Source: Pseudomonadota bacterium (GTDB taxonomy: Bacteria > Pseudomonadota > Gammaproteobacteria > Steroidobacterales > Steroidobacteraceae). From it: a stretch of 60,603 nt of DNA. Location of the stretch: positions 1 through 60,603 of the forward strand of contig JAEZCN010000006.1 in NCBI GenBank assembly GCA_023433515.1, read 5' to 3'. The number at the start of each line of letters is the position of its first letter. Position 1 is the first letter of the stretch. The position numbers and the translations under genes were made by a program. The notes under the pieces were generated by a model. It did not search any database and was not told the DNA's origin. It saw only the letters and a program-made list of their open reading frames with translations. Below, one piece after another: positions 15,226-22,913 of this stretch.

Positions 15226-15931
15226 CCACGAGCACGCGATCCGCCGGACCGTCGCGGCGCTCCAGCCGCACGGACTGCCGTGCTGGCTCGTGGACGACGG
15301 CAGCGACGCGCGCTGCGCGCCGGTGCTCGAGGACATCGCGCGCGAGGAATCCTCCTGGCTCACGCTGATCCGCTGCCCGGTGAATCGCGGCAAGGGCATC
15401 ACGGTCGTCGCCGGTTTCGCCGCGGCCCAGCAGGCCGGCTGCACGCACGCACTGCAGATAGACGCCGACGGCCAGCACGACTTCGCGGCCATTCCGCGAA
15501 TCGCCGAGCTCGCGAACCGGCATCCCGACGCGATCATCACGGGCGTGCCGGTCTTCGACGCGAGCGCGCCGGCCTCGCGCCGCATCGGCCGCAAGTTGAC
15601 GACACTCTGGGTGCGCATCAACACGCTGTCCACGCACATCGAGGATGCGATGTGTGGCTTCCGCGTCTATCCACTCGAACCCATCATGGAACTCGCCCGC
15701 CGCGGCGGCGTCGGCAGCCGCATGGAGTTCGATCCCGAGATCCTGGTGCGCGCAGTGTGGGCGGGCGTGCCGGTCGTCTCGATGCCGACCAACGTCGTCT
15801 ACCCGGACGACGGCGTCTCGCACTTCAAGATGTGGCGCGACAACGCGCGCATATCATGGATGCATACGCGGCTGTTCTTCGGCATGCTGCGCCGGGCGCC
15901 CGTGCTGCTCACGCGGCGGCTGCGACCATGA
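15188..15931 (+). CDS. Family 2 glycosyltransferase
   Basis: 247 residues. LIVPFYNHEHAIRRTV at the N-terminus, WLVDDGSDA near residue 32 and ALQIDADGQHD near 90 (the D-x-D metal site) define a GT-A family 2 enzyme of dolichol-phosphate-mannose-synthase style. In aryl-polyene loci the glycosyltransferase links the polyene to a sugar-containing lipid anchor; in some clusters it is fused to the acyltransferase, here it is separate. The start MTIRLGLIVPF at 15188 follows family pattern; the frame extends further back without homology. Confidence 0.85.
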   Translation: MTIRLGLIVPFYNHEHAIRRTVAALQPHGLPCWLVDDGSDARCAPVLEDIAREESSWLTLIRCPVNRGKGITVVAGFAAAQQAGCTHALQIDADGQHDFAAIPRIAELANRHPDAIITGVPVFDASAPASRRIGRKLTTLWVRINTLSTHIEDAMCGFRVYPLEPIMELARRGGVGSRMEFDPEILVRAVWAGVPVVSMPTNVVYPDDGVSHFKMWRDNARISWMHTRLFFGMLRRAPVLLTRRLRP

Positions 15932-16350
15932 CCACCAAGAACTACCTGCGCTCGCACGTCACGTCCATCAAGGTGCCCTTCCACGATCTCGATCCGGTGG
16001 GCATCGTCTGGCACGGCAACTACGCGAAGTATTTCGAGATCGCACGCTGCGCGCTGCTCGAGTCGTTCGGCTACAACTACGACGACATGGCGCGCTCCGG
16101 CTACTCCTGGCCCGTCATCGACATGCACATCCGCTATGTGAAGGCCGCACGCTTCGCCGAGACGCTCGACGTCGCGGCCCACCTGCGCGAGTGGGAACAT
16201 CGGCTGCGCATCGACTATCTCGCAACCGACGCACAGAGCGGCCTGCGGGTGTGCAAGGGCAGCAGCATCCAGGTCGCGGTGGACATGAAGACACAGGAGA
16301 TGTGCCTGAAGTCGCCCGACATCCTGTTCCAGAAGCTGGGTCTCGCATGA
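15928..16350 (+). CDS. Hotdog thioesterase (YbgC/4HBT family, ApeK-like)
   Basis: 140 residues. VPFHDLDPVGIVWHGNYAKY near residue 14 holds the catalytic Asp of the 4-hydroxybenzoyl-CoA thioesterase family (D-x-x-G-x-V-x-x-x-x-Y). It probably releases or edits chains on the ACPs. It overlaps the glycosyltransferase stop by four bases (ATGA) and is followed by the LolA-like gene with another ATGA junction. Confidence 0.86.
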   Translation: MTTKNYLRSHVTSIKVPFHDLDPVGIVWHGNYAKYFEIARCALLESFGYNYDDMARSGYSWPVIDMHIRYVKAARFAETLDVAAHLREWEHRLRIDYLATDAQSGLRVCKGSSIQVAVDMKTQEMCLKSPDILFQKLGLA

Positions 16351-17030
16351 GAGCCGCGTGGTTGTTAGGCGCGCTGCTCGCGGGCGGCCAGGTCCTGGCG
16401 GCGGCGGCGGCCGCGCCGCCCACCACGGCGGACGCTCCGGGCAAGAGCGTATTCGATCATCCGGCGACGCCCGCGCAGCTCGCGACGCTCACGGGGGCCG
16501 CCGCCGGAGCGATCGCGGATGCGAAGGTGGTTCGCGGGCGCTTCGTGCAGCGCCGTCATCTGGCCGGCCTGACCCGACCGCTCGAATCCTCGGGCACGTT
16601 CGTATTCGCGCGCGGAGCGGGCATCGACTGGCACACGCTGCAGCCCTTCGACTCGCAGTTCCTGCTCACCGGCTCGCGCATCACGCAGCGTGACGAGGGC
16701 GGCGTTTCGCTGCAGATCGAGGCCGCCGAACAGCCGGCGCTCGCGGTGGTCTCGCGCGTGTTCTTCGCGCTGTTCGAGCTCGACCTCGAAAAGCTTTCGC
16801 GGGACTTCGATCTGTACGGCGAACGCGCTGGCAACGGCGGTTGGGTGCTGGGCCTCAAGCCGCGCACCGAAGCGCTGGGCGGTGTGTTCCGCCAGGCAAC
16901 CGTGCGCGGCGCAGCGGCGGTGTCGCGCCTGACGCTCGAAGACGGCAACGGCGACGCGTCGGAGATCGAGTTCCACGACGTGTCGTTCGACGCGCGCGGA
17001 CTGACGCCGGACGAGCTGCGGCGATTCTGA
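16347..17030 (+). CDS. LolA-like periplasmic carrier of the aryl-polyene exporter
   Basis: 227 residues with a signal peptide (MRAAWLLGALLAGGQVLAAA, likely cleavage near residue 20-24). The body resembles outer-membrane lipoprotein carrier LolA: VRGRFVQRRHLAGLTRPLES, then GIDWHTLQPFDSQFLLT and RDFDLYGERAGNGGWVLGL. In these clusters the LolA-like protein is thought to ferry the polyene lipid from the MMPL pump to the outer membrane. Its stop overlaps the start of the MMPL gene by one base. Confidence 0.82.
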   Translation: MRAAWLLGALLAGGQVLAAAAAAPPTTADAPGKSVFDHPATPAQLATLTGAAAGAIADAKVVRGRFVQRRHLAGLTRPLESSGTFVFARGAGIDWHTLQPFDSQFLLTGSRITQRDEGGVSLQIEAAEQPALAVVSRVFFALFELDLEKLSRDFDLYGERAGNGGWVLGLKPRTEALGGVFRQATVRGAAAVSRLTLEDGNGDASEIEFHDVSFDARGLTPDELRRF

Positions 17031-19402
17031 TGTCGCCGCGGCAGGGGAATCCGCGCGGTCCACTGTTCCGGCTGGCGATCGCCGGCGTGGTCGCGCTGCT
17101 CGCGTTCTTTGCCTTCGCGATCCTGCCGCGACTGCGTATCGAGACGAACCTGCTCGCGCTGCTGCCGTCCACCGCCGAGACCCGCGTCCAACTCGGCGCG
17201 GTCACGCGCTTCGCGGATCGTTCGAGTCGCGAGATCGTGTTCCTGGTCGGCACGGCGGATCGCGACCGGCTGCGCGATACAGGAATGGTCTTCGCGCAGG
17301 AGTTGACCGACTCCGACGCTTTCGCGCGCGTCGAGTACACGGTCGACGACCGTTACATGCGCGCGGCGCGCGAGGAACGCGTGATGCGCGGCGCGCTGCT
17401 GAACTCGCGGCACCGCGAGCAACTCAGGAGTGGCGACCTCGCCGCACTCGAATGCGATGCGCTGCGCGCCGCGTACACGCCGCTCGGATTCGCGCGCCCG
17501 TTCGGCGTGGTCGACGATCCGCTCGGCATCGCCTCGGGCGCGTTCGCCGAGCAGCTTCCGGGCGCCGGCCACGCGCGCGTCGAGGGCGACATCCTGGTCG
17601 TACACGGCGAGGACAAACACTGGGCGCTGGTCCGCGCGACGACGGCGGGCGATCCGTATCGCACCGAGACCCAGGGCCAGGTCACCGACGCAATCGCGGC
17701 TGCGCGCGCGGCGGCTGCGGATATTTCCGCCGACGCGAGCTTCGCGGCATCCGGCGTGGTGCTGCACGCGGCCGCGGCCGCGTCGAAGGCGCAGAAGGAA
17801 ATCGCGACGTTCGGCACCATCGACCTGCTCGCGATCGTGGCGCTGATCATGCTCGTGTTCTGGATGATCCGGCCGCTGGTGTTCACGCTGGTCACACTCG
17901 GCATCGCGACGACCGCCGCCATCGCGGCCTGCCAGCTCGTATTCGGCAACGTGCACATCCTCACGCTGACTTTCGGCACGAGTCTGATCGGCGTATCGGT
18001 CGACTACTCGCTGCATTATTTCGTGAATCGCATGCGCGACGGTGACGCGCATCCGCACAACATCGTTCCGGCGCTGATGCTCGGTTGCACGACGGCGGTC
18101 GCGGGTTATCTCACGTTGCTGTTCGCGCCAATCCCGGGGCTGCGGCAGATCGCGCTGTTTTCGGCGGTCGGCCTGGTCGTCGCTTGTGCCTGCGTCATCC
18201 TCATCTATCCGGGCCTCGACCGCGCGGAGATGAAACGCGGCGTGCCCGCATGGGTGGGCCGGTTCGCCGCGCTGCGCGTCGAGGATCTGCTGCCGCGGGC
18301 CGCATGGTGGGTCGCAGTGCCGCTGGCCGTCGCCGCATGCGCCTGGGGGATCAGCCGGCTCGACTCGCACGACGACATCCGCTCGTTGCAGCGGCCGCCG
18401 CCGGATCTCGTGGCCTCGGAGAGGCGCGTGCGCGACTTGTTAGGCGTGGGCTTCGACACGCGTTTCGTGCTCGTGACCGCCGACTCGCCCGAGCAGGTGC
18501 TGCAACGCCTCGAGTCGTTGGCGCCCGTGCTCGAGCGCCTGAAGTCCGAGGGCAGGATCCGCGGTGCGCTGAGCCCGAGTCCGGGCCTCGTGTCGCTCGA
18601 GCGCCAGCGCGCCGATCGCGAGCTGCTCGCGCGTGTCGTCTACGGCGAGGGCGGCGCGCTCGAACGGGTCATGGGCCGGCTCGGGTTCACGCCGGAGGCT
18701 ATCTACGCGCGGCGCGCGGAATTCGCGGCCGGCGCAGCGCAACCGCTCACGCCCGAGGCCTGGCTGGCGAGTCCGCTGTCGGCGCCGGTACGCCATTTGT
18801 GGCTGGGCCGGCTCGACGATCAGCACGCCGCCGTGGTCCTGCTCGACGGGAACCAGGCGCCCGAGGTGATCCAGGCCGCCGTGAACCTGCTCCCCGGCGT
18901 GCGCTATGTCGACCAGGTCGCGGACATCTCGGCCGTGCTCGGCGAGTACCGGCGCATCGCGAGCTGGGTGATGCTGGTCGTGATCGCCGTGATGATCGCC
19001 TGCCTGCTCGCGTTTTATCGTTCCGGCGCCGCACTGCGTACCGCGCTGCCCGCCGCGGCCGGCATCGCGGTGACGCTCGCGACACTCGGCTGGCTGCAGG
19101 AGCCGATCAACCTGTTCCACGTGCTCTCGCTGCTGCTGGTGCTCGGGCTGGGTGTCGACTATGCGATCATCCTGCGCGAAGGACGCAGCCACCAGGCGGT
19201 GCTCGCCGTGACTCTCTCCATGACGACGACGTTTATTTCGTTCGGCCTGCTGGGCTTTTCGTCGGTGCCATTCGTTCGCTCCATCGGCATCACCGTGGCG
19301 CTCGGGATCGCATTCACCTTCCTGATCGCGATCGCCTCGAAACCACGGCCGGCGAGCGCGCCGCTGCCACTGCCGCGCGCCGACGCGGAGCCCGTCCGGT
19401 GA
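17030..19402 (+). CDS. MMPL/RND-superfamily exporter of the aryl-polyene lipid
   Basis: 790 residues. The first membrane helix is at residues 14-34 and there are two homologous halves, each with a large periplasmic loop followed by five helices; SLIGVSVDYSLHYFVNRMRDG (around 322-342) and GLGVDYAIILREG (around 705) are the conserved GxSxDY/GxxxDY motifs that carry the proton-relay Asp of RND pumps. MMPL proteins export lipids across the inner membrane. The start at 17030 (MSPRQGNPRG) overlaps the LolA-like stop; a longer frame upstream is the other-frame reading of that gene. Confidence 0.9.
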   Translation: MSPRQGNPRGPLFRLAIAGVVALLAFFAFAILPRLRIETNLLALLPSTAETRVQLGAVTRFADRSSREIVFLVGTADRDRLRDTGMVFAQELTDSDAFARVEYTVDDRYMRAAREERVMRGALLNSRHREQLRSGDLAALECDALRAAYTPLGFARPFGVVDDPLGIASGAFAEQLPGAGHARVEGDILVVHGEDKHWALVRATTAGDPYRTETQGQVTDAIAAARAAAADISADASFAASGVVLHAAAAASKAQKEIATFGTIDLLAIVALIMLVFWMIRPLVFTLVTLGIATTAAIAACQLVFGNVHILTLTFGTSLIGVSVDYSLHYFVNRMRDGDAHPHNIVPALMLGCTTAVAGYLTLLFAPIPGLRQIALFSAVGLVVACACVILIYPGLDRAEMKRGVPAWVGRFAALRVEDLLPRAAWWVAVPLAVAACAWGISRLDSHDDIRSLQRPPPDLVASERRVRDLLGVGFDTRFVLVTADSPEQVLQRLESLAPVLERLKSEGRIRGALSPSPGLVSLERQRADRELLARVVYGEGGALERVMGRLGFTPEAIYARRAEFAAGAAQPLTPEAWLASPLSAPVRHLWLGRLDDQHAAVVLLDGNQAPEVIQAAVNLLPGVRYVDQVADISAVLGEYRRIASWVMLVVIAVMIACLLAFYRSGAALRTALPAAAGIAVTLATLGWLQEPINLFHVLSLLLVLGLGVDYAIILREGRSHQAVLAVTLSMTTTFISFGLLGFSSVPFVRSIGITVALGIAFTFLIAIASKPRPASAPLPLPRADAEPVR

Positions 19403-19947
19403 GACTGCCGCTGATCCTCGCGACCGTGCTGCTCGCCGGCTGCGCGCACACGGCGCGCCAACCGGCGGGACCGGCGCCGCGCGGGCTCGCACCCGTCTCC
19501 GCCGTTTCGCCACGCAGCGCATCGCAGGTGATCCACGCCGCTTACGGCGAGCGCGCCGCGACGCTGCGCACGGCGCTCGAGGTGAGCGCGTCGGACATCA
19601 AACTCGTCGGCGTGACGGCCACCGGCCAGCGGCTGTTCGCCGCGTCCTATGACGGGCAGACGGTCCACGCCGAGCGCGGCACCTTCGTGCCCGCCGATAT
19701 CCACCCGGAGCGCGTGCTCGCCGACATGCAGCTCGCGTTGTGGCCGTTGCCGGCGCTGCGACAGGCGCTCGGTTCGGCATACGAAGTTGCCGAGCCGTTC
19801 GCGGGTGTCCGCCGTCTCAAGCGCGACGGCCACCTCGTTGCCGAAGTGCATTACGCGGGCGACGATCCCTGGTCGGGGCGGCTGTGGCTCGTGAGTTTCG
19901 AGCACGGCTATTCGCTCACCGTCGACACGACCACGTCCGCTAACTAG
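19399..19947 (+). CDS. DUF3261-type lipoprotein of the aryl-polyene cluster
   Basis: 182 residues. A lipoprotein signal is clear: RLPLILATVLLAGCAH, with lipobox LAGC and Cys15. The rest matches the DUF3261 proteins that accompany MMPL exporters in these loci (DIHPERVLADMQLALWPL near residue 98; WSGRLWLVSFEHGYSL near the end). Its role is unknown; outer-membrane assembly is a reasonable guess. The start is a GTG overlapping the MMPL stop (GTGA). Confidence 0.8.
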   Translation: MRLPLILATVLLAGCAHTARQPAGPAPRGLAPVSAVSPRSASQVIHAAYGERAATLRTALEVSASDIKLVGVTATGQRLFAASYDGQTVHAERGTFVPADIHPERVLADMQLALWPLPALRQALGSAYEVAEPFAGVRRLKRDGHLVAEVHYAGDDPWSGRLWLVSFEHGYSLTVDTTTSAN

Positions 19948-19950
19948 ACG

Positions 19951-20436
19951 ATGCTGAAGCCCGGGGTCCGCTACCGCGTGGAGGAACTGGTGCCGCATCG
20001 GAGCACCATGTCGCTGCTCGAAACCATCGACGGCTATGGCGCCGACTGGCTGCGCGCCGGACTGACCGTGCGCCGCGAGAGCAGCTTCGCGGACGAGCGC
20101 GGCGTGCCGGGCTGGGTGGGCATCGAGTACATGGCACAGGCCGCCTCCGCGTTCGGCGCCATCGAGCAGGTGCAGCGGGGCGCAACGCCTTCCATCGGGC
20201 TGCTGATCGGCTCGCGTTATTATCGTTGCATGCAGGATTACATCCCGTTCGGAACGCGCCTCTCGGTGCACGTGAAAATCGCGATGCGCGACGAAGAGGA
20301 TTTCGCCGCGTACGAATGTTCGCTGTCCTCGGTGCACACAGACGGCGAACGACTGATCGCCGAGTGCACGCTGAAGGCCTTCCGGCCACACGATCTCGGC
20401 GCGCTGCTGCCGAAACCGGGAGCCGACCATGGCTGA
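19951..20436 (+). CDS. Hotdog 3-hydroxyacyl-ACP dehydratase (ApeP-like)
   Basis: 161 residues. VEELVPHRSTMSLLETID at the N-terminus and WVGIEYMAQAASAFGAIE near residue 55 match the COG4706-like dehydratase of aryl-polyene clusters. It should dehydrate the product of the FabG encoded next, giving the conjugated double bonds. It is a likely paralogue of the gene at 5934. It overlaps the FabG gene by eight bases. Confidence 0.84.
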   Translation: MLKPGVRYRVEELVPHRSTMSLLETIDGYGADWLRAGLTVRRESSFADERGVPGWVGIEYMAQAASAFGAIEQVQRGATPSIGLLIGSRYYRCMQDYIPFGTRLSVHVKIAMRDEEDFAAYECSLSSVHTDGERLIAECTLKAFRPHDLGALLPKPGADHG

Positions 20437-21154
20437 CACCGTGCTCGTCACCGGATCGAGCCGCGGCATCGGGCGCGCGATCGCGCTGCGTCTCGCGCGC
20501 GCGGGTTTCGCGCTGGTCGTTCACGGCCGCGCCCCTTCGCCCGCGCTCGAGGAAACGCTCGCGGAATGCGCCCGCGCCGGCGCGGCCGCCCGCGCGGTTC
20601 ACTTCGATGTCGCGGACCGCGACGCGGCCGCCGCGGCGATCGGCGCGGACATCGCTGCGAATGGGCCCTACTACGGAGTCGTGTGCAACGCCGGAATCAC
20701 GCGCGACAACGCGTTCCCGGCGCTGAGCGGCGAGGACTGGGATCAGGTTCTCAGCACGAATCTCACCGGGTTTTATAACGTGGTGCAGCCCTTGATCATG
20801 CCCATGATTCGCAGGCGGCAGCCCGGTCGCATCGTCACGTTGTCGTCGGTGTCCGGCGTCACGGGGAACCGCGGGCAGGTGAATTACAGCGCCGCCAAGG
20901 CAGGTATCATCGGGGCAACCAAAGCGCTCGCCGTCGAACTCGCGAGCCGACAGATAACCGTCAACTGCGTCGCCCCCGGACTGATCCGTACCGACATGAC
21001 CGCCACCGCGCCCGTCGAAGAAGCGCTCAAATTCATTCCCGCCGGCCGCGTCGGCGAACCCGGGGAGGTGGCCGGCATCGTCGCGTTCCTGATGTCCCGC
21101 GAGGCCGACTACATCACGCGCCAGGTCATCGGCGTGAACGGTGGATTGGCATGA
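20429..21154 (+). CDS. 3-oxoacyl-ACP reductase, FabG-like (ApeQ-like)
   Basis: 241 residues, a classical short-chain dehydrogenase. The NADPH motif is VTGSSRGIGRAIAL at residues 7-20; NAG is near 89; the catalytic Ser is in TLSSVSG and the Y-x3-K is NYSAAKAG near 155. The C-terminus ITRQVIGVNGGLA is the FabG signature. It reduces the 3-oxoacyl-ACP after each condensation. It overlaps the ketosynthase start by four bases. Confidence 0.93.
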   Translation: MADTVLVTGSSRGIGRAIALRLARAGFALVVHGRAPSPALEETLAECARAGAAARAVHFDVADRDAAAAAIGADIAANGPYYGVVCNAGITRDNAFPALSGEDWDQVLSTNLTGFYNVVQPLIMPMIRRRQPGRIVTLSSVSGVTGNRGQVNYSAAKAGIIGATKALAVELASRQITVNCVAPGLIRTDMTATAPVEEALKFIPAGRVGEPGEVAGIVAFLMSREADYITRQVIGVNGGLA

Positions 21155-22383
21155 GCGGCAGGAGAGTCGTCGTCACCGGCATGGCCGGCATCACCTCGCT
21201 CGGCCAGACCTGGAAAGAGATCGAGCGCAACCTGCGCGCGGGAGAGAGCGGCGTGCGCCGCATGCCCGACTGGGAACGCTACGGCGACCTGCTCACGCGT
21301 CTCGGCGCGCCGGTGGTCGATTTCACGCTGCCGCCGCATTTCACGCGCAAGACGATCCGCACGATGGGCCGCGTCGCGCAGATGGCCGTGCGCGCCACCG
21401 AGGTCGCGCTCGAAGACGCGGGCCTCAAGGGCGATCCACTGCTCACCTCCGGCCGCGTGGGCGTGGCCTATGGCTCGAGCACCGGCAGCACCGACGCGAT
21501 CCGCGATTTCGGCAACATGCTCACGACCGGCGAGTCCGGCAACATCAACGCCACTACCTACATCCGCATGATGGGTCACACGGCCGCCGTGAACATCGGC
21601 GTGCACTTCGGACTGCAGGGCCGTGTGATCCCGACCTCGAGCGCCTGCACCTCGGGCAGTCAGGGCATCGGTTATGCCTACGAGGCGATCCGGTTCGGGC
21701 TGCAGGACGCGATGGTCGCGGGCGGCGGCGAGGAGCTGTGCGTCTCGGAGGCCGCGGTGTTCGACACGCTGTATGCCACTTCGACGCGCAACGACGCGCC
21801 GAAGACCACGCCGGCGCCCTTCGACAAGTCGCGCGACGGCCTCGTCATCGGCGAGGGCGCCTGCACGCTTGTTCTCGAGGAACGTGATCACGCGCTGGCG
21901 CGCGGCGCGCGCATCTACGCGGAGATCGTCGGGTTCGCGTCGAATTCCGACGGCGACCACGTCACGCATCCCAACACCGTGACCATGGAACGCGTCATGC
22001 GGATGTCGCTCGAGGCGGCCGGTGTGCCGGCCAGCGAGATCCGGTACGTGAACGCGCACGGTACGGCGACCGAACACGGCGACATCGCCGAGTCGCAGGC
22101 TACCTACCGCATCTTCGGGGATCGCGTTCCGGTAAGTTCTCTCAAAGGCCACTTCGGCCACACGCTCGGCGCTTGCGGCGCGCTGGAGAGTTGGGCCACG
22201 ATTCAGATGATGCACCATGGCTGGTTCGCGCCGACGCGCAACCTCAAGACGGTCGACGAGCGCTGCGGCGCCCTCGACTACATCCAATCCGAGGGACGCG
22301 AGCTCGACATCGGCCTGGCAATGAACAACAACTTCGCGTTCGGCGGGATCAATACATCGTTGATCTTCGCCCGGACCATTTGA
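21151..22383 (+). CDS. Beta-ketoacyl-ACP synthase (ApeR-like)
   Basis: 410 residues, FabF class with a complete triad: Cys166 in TSSACTSGSQG, His303 in NAHGTATEHG and His337 in KGHFGHTLG. It is the second active ketosynthase of the locus, unpaired with a chain-length factor, and probably performs early condensations. It ends the biosynthetic part of the rightward operon; the next gene follows after 12 bases. Confidence 0.92.
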   Translation: MSGRRVVVTGMAGITSLGQTWKEIERNLRAGESGVRRMPDWERYGDLLTRLGAPVVDFTLPPHFTRKTIRTMGRVAQMAVRATEVALEDAGLKGDPLLTSGRVGVAYGSSTGSTDAIRDFGNMLTTGESGNINATTYIRMMGHTAAVNIGVHFGLQGRVIPTSSACTSGSQGIGYAYEAIRFGLQDAMVAGGGEELCVSEAAVFDTLYATSTRNDAPKTTPAPFDKSRDGLVIGEGACTLVLEERDHALARGARIYAEIVGFASNSDGDHVTHPNTVTMERVMRMSLEAAGVPASEIRYVNAHGTATEHGDIAESQATYRIFGDRVPVSSLKGHFGHTLGACGALESWATIQMMHHGWFAPTRNLKTVDERCGALDYIQSEGRELDIGLAMNNNFAFGGINTSLIFARTI

Positions 22384-22395
22384 GGAGACCTCGCA

Positions 22396-22863
22396 GTGAA
22401 TCGCAACAAGTCAATCCACAGGATTTCGGCGCTCGCCACGGGAATGGCCGCGGTGGCGCTGCTGGCGACCGCGCCCATTGCCCAGGCGCGCGAAACCCGC
22501 CACAAGTTCCCGATCGAGGCGGCGCTCGCCAAGGCGCAGGCCTCCGGTCAGCTCGCGCCGGGTATCAAGCTCTTCTGGGGCACGCAGAAACATCCGAAGC
22601 CGACCGCGCAACTCGGCCCGACCCGGACCAACAAGAAGACCAACTTCTTCAACAAGACGGACCAGGAAGCCTGCGACTGGGCGTTCATGTCGTCGCTCAT
22701 CGCGCTGACCCAATACGCGCAGCGCGTGGGCGGCAACGCGATCGTGAACATCCGCAGCAACTACAAGAACGTCCCGTTCTCGAGCGAGACCGAATACGAG
22801 TGCGGCGCCGGCAACGTGACCGGCGGCACGGCGTTCGTCGGCGACGTGGTCAAGCTTCCCTGA
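22396..22863 (+). CDS. Small exported protein, YbjQ-like / 'excinuclease ATPase subunit' misnomer family
   Basis: 155 residues. A signal peptide is visible (IHRISALATGMAAVALLATA, cleavage after AQA near residue 33). The mature part has CDWAFMSSLIALTQYAQRVG and GNAIVNIRSNYKNV, like small secreted proteins often annotated as excinuclease ATPase subunit without any ATPase motif. Two Cys (near residues 95 and 135) might form a disulphide. The start is GTG with GAGGAGA just upstream. It may be read with the aryl-polyene operon, but its function is unknown. Confidence 0.62.
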   Translation: MNRNKSIHRISALATGMAAVALLATAPIAQARETRHKFPIEAALAKAQASGQLAPGIKLFWGTQKHPKPTAQLGPTRTNKKTNFFNKTDQEACDWAFMSSLIALTQYAQRVGGNAIVNIRSNYKNVPFSSETEYECGAGNVTGGTAFVGDVVKLP

Positions 22864-22887
22864 GCGGCGAATCGCCCCTTGGACAAG

Positions 22888-22913
22888 AGAGGCCGCCTTC
22901 GGGCGGCCTCTTC
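22888..22913. terminator. Strong bidirectional terminator
   Basis: AGAGGCCGCC (22888-22897) pairs perfectly with GGCGGCCTCT (22902-22911) around a TTCG loop. It stands between the convergent small exported protein gene and TonB receptor gene, overlapping the last codons of the latter. The stem of ten pairs and the stable UUCG loop make it convincing even without a long T tract. Confidence 0.85.

Noticed and set aside
16556..18370. Long frames on the minus strand opposite the MMPL gene (and similar long frames opposite glyS and other genes)
   Set aside because: They are Arg/His-rich antisense readings of high-GC genes; the plus-strand genes have clear family motifs.
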